From the NCBI GenBank assembly GCA_030063045.1, contig JAQSEB010000181.1, positions 186,001 through 250,000 on the forward strand: a stretch of DNA of 64,000 nt, read 5' to 3'. Every line of letters starts with the position of its first letter. Within the stretch, counting starts at the first letter, position 1. Origin of the DNA: Pratylenchus scribneri. Its lineage: Eukaryota > Nematoda > Chromadorea > Rhabditida > Pratylenchidae. Below the pieces are notes generated by a model, which had not been told where the DNA came from, did no database searches, and saw only the letters and a program-made list of their open reading frames with translations. A program made the position numbers and the translations under genes. This document shows positions 1 through 23,714 of the stretch, piece by piece.

Positions 1-1002
1 GGAGGAAGATTTATTTTAGACATATTCTATCAATAATATGATATTATCTAATAAAAATGGTACCATTCGATTCAGCTCATCGAGCTGCGTCGATTGAGCT
101 GTTATATGGTTATGTAAAAAATTTTCCCCCAAAATGCCATTGGTCCCCCTTTGCATTTTCTTGGTAAAGTCGGCATTACCCTTACCAATATGGCAAAATA
201 TGAAGAAATGGATGTCATGTATGAATCTGCACCATTTTTAACGCCCTATAAAAATGAAAAAAATTTGGGGGCCAGATTCTTTAGGATTGGCTTTTTTTGT
301 CAAAGGGAAAAAGTGAATGGTCCAAACTATTGGACATCACTTATCAGGATTAAGATTATGGTCATTAAAATGGTCAATCAGAGATAGGATATACCATCTA
401 AGGTAACACCTACCGATCCTAACCCTAATCTTGATGAACCAAAGGGGGGGACCATTCACTTTTTTCCCGGTTATCAAAAAGGACCCAAACTCAATAAATA
501 CCTGAGCCTAATATCCTTCCTCAAAATTTGGGACCATTTTTTAAAAATTTATATCTGCCAATATTTTAATATTTTATAAATTTAGGAATTCTGAAAGTTC
601 AAATCAACAGCAGGAACCACAGGAGAATTGAGAAAAGGAAGAAATAACAATACAAAATATAATAATAATTTGAATTTGATTATAAATTAATTCCATCGTT
701 TTTGGGCATCATTCCACATCAGTAAATTAATACACCTATTTAATTTGTTTGATTTTTCAATTCATTTACTTTGCTTGAATAAAATATAAATCAATTTATT
801 TTAATAGAATTATATCCTTTTTTACAATTCAAATTTAAGAGAAATATTATTAGCCCAAAAATATTTATTTTATAATATGATGGTTGCGAATTTTCCATTG
901 GGCAAAATGTGTAATTTATAATTGTCACATTTAATTCAGAAAATTTTTGAATTAGAATATTTGCTATAGTATACAATAAAAAAGGGTTTTTGATGAGATA
1001 AT
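1..1002. other. Gene-free AT-rich flank
   Basis: No open frame here has coding character or splice-consistent neighbours. Positions about 65-110 carry a copy of a dispersed motif (taccattcga followed by ctcatcgagctgcgtcga) found inside fold-backs elsewhere. Positions about 130-210 resemble the small palindromic repeat seen at 8895-8980 and 34771-34867. Confidence 0.5.
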
Positions 1003-1268
1003 ATTATAATTTGGCAAAAAAAAACACTGAATTTGGCAACAATTTTTCGTGTCGAAAAATATTATATTCTTGAGGCCATATAACTTGGCCCTAATTAGGG
1101 ATTTAAGGCTAGGGTTAGGGTTCATGGCAGGATGGGATTAGGGGCTAAGGGCTAGGGGTTAGGGAATCTTAAAGAAGTCTGATTTGGTCAATTTATATGG
1201 CCTAAAAAATATAATGTTTTTCAAAACGAAAGATTTTGGACAAATTCAGTGTTTTTTTGGATAAATTA
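1003..1268. repeat. Fold-back repeat with telomere-like loop
   Basis: The left arm (from ttggcaaaaaaaaacactga) matches the reverse complement of the right arm (ending near 1268) through the shared string aacactgaatttg and a later ggccatataa. The loop, about 1085-1170, holds degenerate TTAGGG-like units (ctagggttagggtt, aggggttaggg). Related arms are at 39203-39630 and around 36830/37380. Consistent with an old non-autonomous fold-back element. Confidence 0.6.
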
Positions 1269-1320
1269 AATGACTCACTTATTTTTTTAGCAATTAATTA
1301 GCGCAATTCAATGTGCCAAT

Positions 1321-1412
1321 TTATTTTTCGTCAACCTGAAAATTCATGGCATTTTGCCTATCACAGGCTTAGCATAACGAAATCTCGAGAATTTTCAGGT
1401 TGACGAAAAATT
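1321..1412. repeat. Short hairpin
   Basis: Inverted arms of about 22 bp: tttttcgtcaacctgaaaat at the left and its complement attttcaggttgacgaaaaa at the right, separated by about 45 bp. No coding content. Confidence 0.6.
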
Positions 1413-1869
1413 TTGAAATTTTACATAGAGAAACTTTATGATATGGTGATCAAAAAAAAGATAACTGGGTCAAAGTCCAATAATTCCAGATGAGTCAATC
1501 AAACTATAGTGATGGGTGAAGTGGCGGAGAGTTGCTTTTCATTATTGCCTCAAAATTTGAAATCTTATTCAAAAAAAGGTTTTTTATTCAATATCTATCT
1601 CTCTAGCTTCTCGACTCAGTCAGTGCCGTTCATTTTCTAATCAATCCATCGATTTTTTCTATTTTGATTGATTCTACGTGAAGCTTACGTGCGCTTTTGG
1701 AGTATGGACCAGGGTCAACTGGACAACTGCGGATGATCTCATAGTTTTGTTTGCACCGTCTAAAAATCGGTTATTTTTGATTCAAAAATGAAAGAGTGAC
1801 GGATTTTAGCTTTGCTCTTAATGACTCATATATTTATACATAAAAGATTTAAAAAGTTTAATTTTTAAA

Positions 1870-2690
1870 TTTTAATCAATCGTCTATTTGGCCATCGCCC
1901 ACCTATCTTTTTGCCAACAATTTTTTGCATTTCACAGTCAACAGCGAAATATAGATAGTATTGATTGATGAGCTGGGCCGCAGGCCTTCCCATTGAATTG
2001 CGCTCTGCTGATCGATTCATTGGCCATTATATCAAAAAATTTGAATGGACTCTCTAACTGTAGCTGTCGAGCGCAAAAATATTTTTAATAGCCACCCATC
2101 AGGCCATAGCCCAATAATTGGTGTGCGATTTTCTCAAATCTTTATAGTGCACTCTCTCCGCTAGATTCCTATGCTTAAGCCCTATCCCTAGCCCTATCTC
2201 TGATTTGAGAAAATCGCGCCTCAACCCGCCCAATTAAAGGCGTACCTATACCTACTCAATTTGCCAACAATTCTTCCGATTTCATTCAATATCTAAATAG
2301 AGAGAATATTGGCTGAGATATGTACGCGCCTTCCCATTGATTTGCGCACTGATCGATTTATTGGCCATACCAAAAGAAACCAATATTTTAAGGTCCCTCT
2401 ACATATCTATATCTACATCCAGCAGAATTTATAATTTGTAATCGGTCGCCTCAGTCAGGCCATCGCCCAGTTAAGGCGTTTCTACCTACTTATTTTGCCA
2501 ACAATTTTTCGTATTTCATTCGGCATGGAAAGAGAGTGTATTTTGGCTGATGCACCGCCCGTCTTCCCATCGATTTACGCTGTAATCGATTTATTGGCCA
2601 TATCCAAAAAGCGAATTTGGATGGTCCCTTTTGCTGTACAAATCGAGCGGAATTTATAAGCAAAAATTTGAGTTCATTTCGCCATTTCCA
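1870..2690. repeat. Three degenerate tandem copies of a ~200-240 bp block
   Basis: Three successive copies share the ordered landmarks ggccatcgccca or its variant, ttgccaacaattttt, cttcccattgatttgcgc and gatcgatttattggccata. They begin near 1890, 2225 and 2460. Copies differ by many substitutions and indels, so the duplication is old. No open frame is conserved among them. Confidence 0.6.
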
Positions 2691-2876
2691 ATTCATTTTT
2701 TAAATCTAATTCTTAGAATTTTTTATATATTCTCATATAAAGATATTAGAATTTGATTTAATTTTTCTTTTAATAAAATTTTATCAATTTCCACATTCTC
2801 TTATAAAAATAAATACCGGTTCTTTCCTTCCTCTCTCCTCCCCAATAATGAGAATAAAATATGTTGCGGCCGATTT

Positions 2877-3238
2877 GGGAAAATTGGCCATTCCCAGAAA
2901 TGGCCAGTTTTAGAGGTTGGCCTGTTTTGGGAATCTCGGCTTTTACCTTCTAGGCATCTTACAGACTTGAGTAGAGTAGGCTCACTCGATTCGGCATGGC
3001 CAATTTACTCTATGAAATTTCAATTACAGACATCCCTAACCCCTAGCCCTATCTCTACTTTAACCCAGGATCAAAGCCGGCCTTACCCTAACCATAACCC
3101 TAGCTCTAAACCAGTCTAAAATTGAAATTTCATAAAGTAAATTGACCATGCGGAATCGAATGAGCCCAATCTCGAGTCTGAACGATGCATAGAAACCGAG
3201 ATTCTCCAAACCGGCCAATTCCCAGCGTTGGCCATGAC
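2877..3238. repeat. ~360-bp fold-back repeat
   Basis: The left arm (ttggccattcccagaaatgg through ctctatgaaatttcaatt) pairs with the right arm (aaattgaaatttcataaagt through ccaattcccagcgttggcca) over about 140 bp with mismatches. The loop carries degenerate telomere-like units (cccctagccctatc, taccctaaccataaccctag). It abuts the MITE at 3254. Confidence 0.65.
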
Positions 3239-3253
3239 ATATATAATAATAAG

Positions 3254-3535
3254 TAGGATTGCGATAGTTAGGTAAATACCTATTTTTTTCCTGACATCAG
3301 AACGTTGAAATATGCACGAAAAACACATTTTCCACTTGGTTGGAAGCTTCTAGCGTGAAGTTTTATTTACCTAAATTTACCTATTTTGAACTTTTCATAC
3401 CTATTTATTACCTATTTTTAGTTTTTTGTACCTAATTTACCTATTTTTGCCTTTTTTGTACCTATTTTTCACTTTTTCGTACCTATTTTTGGTACCTATT
3501 TCGCCATTTTTATTTACCTAACTATCGCAACCCTA
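3254..3535. mobile_element. hAT-type MITE, short copy
   Basis: A 282-bp element bounded by inverted termini starting TAGGATTGCGATAGTTAGGT and ending in the complement of TAGGGTTGCGATAGTTAGGT (25 bp, one mismatch). It is flanked by an exact 8-bp duplication ataataag at 3246-3253 and 3536-3543. Eight-bp duplications and TAGGG-type termini are typical of hAT transposons. The interior is rich in tacctattttt and has no transposase. It ends 36 bp before the RNase H1-like start codon, so it may form that gene's promoter or 5' leader. A longer relative is at 42345-42986. Confidence 0.9.
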
Positions 3536-3571
3536 ATAATAAGATCTAAAATACCATCAATTTAAGAAGCA

Positions 3572-5786
3572 ATGGAAAAACTGCGAATTTCCTTACCACT
3601 GAATTCTGTATTGCTTCTTTTGTTCCTAATACTACAAAATGCATCAGCGCCACCAAAAGATTCAGCTGGGAGTAGTTCAAAAAAGATTTATTGGGCCGTG
3701 GTAAAGGGTGGCCGAGAGAGAGGAATTTACAATACATGGCAAGAATGTTTGGGAAATATCCGTGGTTACCCGGATGCCTATATGCGTACATTTGATAATT
3801 TGGCAAATGCACGAAAATTTGTGGAAAATCCGCATAATTTGGAAATTTCGTTGGAGGGCAGTAGTCAATCTGGTCAGCCGGCATATTTCTACAATCATGC
3901 CAGAGATGGAGCAGGACGAGTTGTGGCCAGACCAACTGAAACCGGTACGTCTGAAATGGGTAATCTGGGCGACATTTTCCAATTGGTCATTAAAAAGGAA
4001 AAAATTTGAAAATTTAAATCTTTTTTTTTGGCTACATAATATATAAAGACTCTTGATGAGATGCTATCGCGAAAATTGAAATTAACATACAATATCCACT
4101 ACCAGAAAAGCAGGGAAATAAGAAAATAAGCTAGATTTATGTCTAGAGCAAGGCAGACATGCGTTTAGGGCTAGGGTAGAGTAAGTCGGATACGGTGTGT
4201 GCTCTGTTGGCGAAATAATATGTATTTTCAAGGTAGGCAAATGCCATTGAATCATTTTTAATATCAAAAAATATATGTTTAATGAGTTCTTAGAAGAAGA
4301 GAAGCTGCCCACAGTTGACCATCGCCCAACTGATTGATGGCCCTTTATAAATTCATTTTGTTTTCAGAAATATTTGAATTTCCTGATGATGTCCGTGCCG
4401 TCTACACTGATGGCTCTACCGAAAAAGACCAAACTTCCATTGGAGTGTTCTGGGGCGATGGTGATCAAAGGAATATTGGAGAATTGGTTAAAGATGCAAA
4501 AAAGGATAGCGGCGAATTACATGCTATAATTAGGGCAATGAAAGATGGTCAAAATCTGAATGGATTGGCCATTATGACGGATTATCGAAATGGTATAATG
4601 GTGATCAAAGACCATTTGGAAAATTTGAGAGGCATGCAATTTTTCACGCTAAATTTTGCTTCTATATCTTTTCTCCTAAAATATTAAAATAAATGGAATC
4701 TCACACAAAGGATGAAATAATCTATAACTAAATATCATATGTATAATAATATTCTTTTGGTGTTATTAAAGCCAGGCTACAGTCGCTCGCGCTCGCGCTC
4801 GGAGCTCGGATTGGGTGGCTACAGTCGCTCGGGGTTTTCGATCGAAAAGACGAGCGCCGACCGCGATCGAATTCAAAATATTTGAATCGCTCGCGCTCGG
4901 AGCTCAGGCTCGAGTTTTGTCGAGTGGCTACAGTCGCTCGGGGTTCTCAAGCTCAAACCCCGAGCGCGGGCTCGAGCACCGAGCGCGATCGACTGTAGCC
5001 AGGGCCTAACTTATCACTGAAAACCAAGCTCGAAGTCCGAACCACGAACCTTAGAAATGAGATTTAATATAGGATTATTTGCAATAAAGTTATATGATTT
5101 TGTAAAAAAAAAATTAAAAAATATTCTATTTTTATGGTTATTCGAGTGAATAAAGTCCCTTTTTGAAGAATAAGTTATATAAATTTAAAAAAAAATTTGG
5201 GAAAAAAATTTGGGGAAAAGCAATTTTTATGATATTTTGGAAAATAATAGCTTTTCGTAACTTGAAGACGGCGAAAATGAATGGCGAAATGCCCAAGGCA
5301 AACGCATTGCACCTGCGCACATTGAACTGTATCGGGAAATAAAAGTACTTCGACAAAATTTCCTTGACAGGGGTTTTCCCGTCTATTTTGTCAAAGTCGA
5401 TGCCCATTCCGGTGACTATGGCAATAATCAGGCGGATCGATTGGCCAGAAAGGCGCGCAATGCGATATCGTATTATGTGGTGCCATATTACGGTAAGATA
5501 TGTGGAAAATGTTGTGGTCGGTTAATTTTTAGAATATTAATTTATCTATAACAACTTTTTGATCTATACAATTTTAGTTGGCTATAAAGGCTAGTTCCTA
5601 GAAATGGTAATCGGCGGTAATATTTAATTAGATTTACAGACGGATTTAATTGTTATCAAAATTATTTTTACAGGTATTTATACAAGTAATGAGCATGCTA
5701 AAGGGACCGGAGGGAGTGGTAAAAAGAGTTGCAAGAATCTAACAAATGCTATTGATCATTATCTAAAGACAAGCACAAGCAACTAA
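3572..5786 (+). CDS. rnh-1: RNase H1-like protein with hybrid-binding domain and apparent signal peptide
   Basis: Exons 3572-3944, 4368-4631, 5268-5492 and 5674-5786 join in frame to 324 aa. Residues 1-26 are a basic start, a Leu-rich core and an NASA end, which looks like a secretory signal peptide. Residues about 37-85 (IYWAVVKGGRERGIYNTW) are the N-terminal RNA/DNA-hybrid-binding (viroplasmin-type) domain. The RNase H fold follows with D139 (YTDGS), E174 (SGELHA), D196 (MTDYRN), H259 (DAHSGDYGNNQAD) and D269, the expected four carboxylates plus histidine. RNase H1 cleaves RNA in RNA/DNA hybrids, normally in nucleus and mitochondria, so a leader of this kind could mean secretion or mitochondrial import. 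Intron 2 needs a GC donor (AGAG|GCATGC) to keep frame and carries a GC-rich inverted repeat. The Gly/Lys-rich C-terminus is not part of the fold. No reverse transcriptase is nearby, which argues against a retroelement fragment. Confidence 0.88.
4771..5010. repeat. GC-rich inverted-repeat insert in RNase H1 intron 2
   Basis: A GC-rich island in an AT-rich intron. It opens with ggctacagtcgctcgcgctc and closes with gagcgcgatcgactgtagcc, forming inverted termini. The string gctacagtcgctcg occurs three times (about 4776, 4819 and 4928) with repeated gctcggagctc. No target duplication could be assigned. Probably a small non-autonomous element or satellite fragment. Confidence 0.6.
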
Positions 5787-5827
5787 TCAATGGCATTGGA
5801 AAGGGAGCAAAGTGATTTGAATGATGA

Positions 5828-6015
5828 GAAAATACATTCCCAATCGAAAATACATCCCCAATCGAAAATACATCCCCAATCGAAAATACATCCCCAATCA
5901 AAAATACATTCCCAATCGAAAATATATACCTTATCGAAAATACATTCCCAATCGAAAATACATTTAAAATCGAAAACACATTTACAATCAAAAACACATT
6001 CACAATCGAAGTCGT
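5828..6015. repeat. 18-bp minisatellite
   Basis: About ten copies of aaaatacatccccaatcg and variants, starting some 40 bp after the RNase H1 stop codon. The 18-bp unit keeps frame, so it translates as a KIHPQS-type repeat, but it has no gene context and is probably non-coding. Confidence 0.85.
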
Positions 6016-6157
6016 AAACCTAAAAAAATATTAAATCTCATTTTATAAGTTTTCCATAAAGATTTAGAATTGTTAGTAATTGTAATTAAAAAAGTATTCC
6101 AGAAAGATTGTAAAGCATATGCATTCACATTCACAAAATAATCAGACAATTGGATAA

Positions 6158-8591
6158 AGCAGTCACCCAAGAGCAGTCTCTCACGTCCAAAAAGCAGTCA
6201 CCCAAGAGCAGTCTCTCACGTCCAAAAAGCAGTCACCCAAGAGCAGTCTCTCACGTCCAAAAAGCAGTCACCCAAAAGCAGTCTCTCACGCCCAAAAAGC
6301 AGTCACCCAAGAGCAGTCTCTCACGTCCAAAAAGCAGTCACCCAAAAGCAGTCTCTCACGTCCAAAAAGCAGTCACCCAAGAGCAGTCTCTCACGTCCAA
6401 AAAGCAGTCTCTCACGCCCAAAAAGCAGTCACCCAAGAGCAGTCTCTCACGTCCAAAAAGCAGTCACCCAAAAGCAGTCTCTCACGCCCAAAAAGCAGTC
6501 ACCCAAGAGCAGTCTCTCACGTCCAAAAAGCAGTCTCTCACGCCCAAAAAGCAGTCACCCAAGAGCAGTCTCTCACGTCCAAAAAGCAGTCACCCAAGAG
6601 CAGTCTCTCACGTCCAAAAAGCAGTCACCCAAGAGCAGTCTCTCACGTCCAAAAAGCAGTCACCCAAAAGCAGTCTCTCACGTCCAAAAAGCAGTCACCC
6701 AAAAGCAGTCTCTCACGCCCAAAAAGCAGTCACCCAAAAGCAGTCTCTCACGCCCAAAAAGCAGTCACCCAAGAGCAGTCTCTCACGTCCAAAAAGCAGT
6801 CACCCAAAAGCAGTCTCTCACGCCCAAAAAGCAGTCACCCAAGAGCAGTCTCTCACGTCCAAAAAGCAGTCACCCAAAAGCAGTCTCTCACGTCCAAAAA
6901 GCAGTCTCTCACGCCCAAAAAGCAGTCACCCAAGAGCAGTCTCTCACGTCCAAAAAGCAGTCACCCAAAAGCAGTCTCTCACGTCCAAAAAGCAGTCACC
7001 CAAAAGCAGTCTCTCACGTCCAAAAAGCAGTCACCCAAGAGCAGTCTCTCACGCCCAAAAAGCAGTCACCCAAAAGCAGTCTCTCACGCCCAAAAAGCAG
7101 TCACCCAAGAGCAGTCTCTCACGCCCAAAAAGCAGTCACCCAAAAGCAGTCTCTCACGTCCAAAAAGCAGTCACCCAAAAGCAGTCTCTCACGCCCAAAA
7201 AGCAGTCACCCAAGAGCAGTCTCTCACGTCCAAAAAGCAGTCTCTCACGCCCAAAAAGCAGTCACCCAAGAGCAGTCTCTCACGTCCAAAAAGCAGTCAC
7301 CCAAAAGCAGTCTCTCACGTCCAAAAAGCAGTCACCCAAAAGCAGTCTCTCACGTCCAAAAAGCAGTCACCCAAGAGCAGTCTCTCACGCCCAAAAAGCA
7401 GTCACCCAAAAGCAGTCTCTCACGCCCAAAAAGCAGTCACCCAAGAGCAGTCTCTCACGCCCAAAAAGCAGTCACCCAAAAGCAGTCTCTCACGTCCAAA
7501 AAGCAGTCACCCAAAAGCAGTCTCTCACGCCCAAAAAGCAGTCACCCAAAAGCAGTCTCTCACGCCCAAAAAGCAGTCACCCAAAAGCAGTCTCTCACGC
7601 CCAAAAAGCAGTCACCCAAAAGCAGTCTCTCACGCCCAAAAAGCAGTCACCCAAGAGCAGTCTCTCACGCCCAAAAAGCAGTCACCCAAAAGCAGTCTCT
7701 CACGCCCAAAAAGCAGTCACCCAAAAGCAGTCTCTCACGCCCAAAAAGCAGTCACCCAAGAGCAGTCTCTCACGCCCAAAAAGCAGTCACCCAAAAGCAG
7801 TCTCTCACGTCCAAAAAGCAGTCACCCAAAAGCAGTCTCTCACGCCCAAAAAGCAGTCACCCAAAAGCAGTCTCTCACGCCCAAAAAGCAGTCACCCAAG
7901 AGCAGTCTCTCACGTCCAAAAAGCAGTCACCCAAAAGCAGTCTCTCACGCCCAAAAAGCAGTCACCCAAGAGCAGTCTCTCACGTCCAAAAAGCAGTCAC
8001 CCAAAAGCAGTCTCTCACGTCCAAAAAGCAGTCACCCAAAAGCAGTCTCTCACGTCCAAAAAGCAGTCACCCAAAAGCAGTCTCTCACGCCCAAAAAGCA
8101 GTCACCCAAAAGCAGTCTCTCACGTCCAAAAAGCAGTCACCCAAAAGCAGTCTCTCACGCCCAAAAAGCAGTCACCCAAGAGCAGTCTCTCACGCCCAAA
8201 AAGCAGTCACCCAAAAGCAGTCTCTCACGCCCAAAAAGCAGTCACCCAAGAGCAGTCTCTCACGCCCAAAAAGCAGTCACCCAAAAGCAGTCTCTCACGT
8301 CCAAAAAGCAGTCACCCAAAAGCAGTCTCTCACGTCCAAAAAGCAGTCACCCAAGAGCAGTCTCTCACGTACAAAAAGCAGTCACCCAAAAGCAGTCTCT
8401 CACGTCCAAAAAGCAGTCACCCAAAAGCAGTCTCTCACGCCCAAAAAGCAGTCACCCAAAAGCAGTCTCTCACGCCCAAAAAGCAGTCACCCAAAAGCAG
8501 TCTCTCACGTCCAAAAAGCAGTCACCCAAAAGCAGTCTCTCACGCCCAAAAAGCAGTCACCCAAAAGCAGTCTCTCACGCCCAAAAAGCAG

Positions 8592-8607
<16 letters not shown>
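6158..8607. repeat. 35-bp minisatellite, about 70 copies
   Basis: A 2.45-kb array of a 35-bp unit (cccaaaaagcagtcacccaa then aagcagtctctcacg) with few variable positions (c/t before cc, a/g in aaaag/aagag) and a few shortened units. Because 35 is not a multiple of three, each frame cycles through all registers. The unit has no stop in any + register, so all three + frames stay open for the whole array (one gives 823 codons). No ATG or splice context supports translation. The reverse strand has a TGA in every third unit, and one such TGA ends the PHIP-like gene at 8592. Confidence 0.9.
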
Positions 8608-23235
<14,628 letters not shown>

Positions 23236-23714
23236 TATGTTTTCGCTGAAAAAAAGTTGAATTTGAGGATATTTTTTAAATCATCAGCAGAAAGGTAATG
23301 ACTGCTTACATATTTTTATGGAAAATGAAAAAGAAAAAGAAAGGGAATATTTGTTTAATATTTGAAAAATATTAAAAATGCAAGCAGAATTTTCATCCCA
23401 AATAAAATAAAAGCAAAAAAAGTGCCAACTGCCAGCCAAAGCCAATGCCATTTGGCGTTCTCTTTGTTTGCTATGCTTGTTGGGTTTTGCTTAGAAATGG
23501 CACAAAAAAATGTGAGGTGGCTGCTTTGCCGCTGCAAAGTGCTCATGGACTAATTGAATCGATAAATTCTAGCTTATTTTCGAGGCAAATTTAATAAAAA
23601 TACCACTGAATAAATATTTAATTCTCCAACATTTTATTCCCATTTTCAAGGTGTAATTAATCCGATACGGGTTTTCCCATTTTTGAATAATTGACAACAA
23701 ATAATTTACCCAAA
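23236..23714. promoter_or_regulatory. Divergent intergenic spacer (WD40 gene / ABHD2)
   Basis: The start codons of the WD40 gene (-) and the ABHD2-like gene (+) face away from each other across 479 bp, so both promoters should lie here. A short - strand frame at 23355-23546 has one hydrophobic segment but no splice link to either gene. No specific promoter motif can be named. Confidence 0.6.

Noticed and set aside
1090..1170. True interstitial telomere
   Set aside because: Units are too degenerate and short; better described as telomere-like strings in a fold-back loop.
3546..4092. Antisense frames of 101-129 codons over RNase H1 exon 1
   Set aside because: Shadows of the well-supported + strand exon.
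3572..5786. Retroelement fragment carrying an RNase H domain
   Set aside because: No reverse transcriptase, integrase or LTR nearby; the cellular RNase H1 layout (hybrid-binding domain plus catalytic domain) with introns fits better.
23355..23546. Small membrane protein frame on the - strand
   Set aside because: Overlaps the divergent promoter, an equally long + frame exists, and no splice link was found; kept only as a note.
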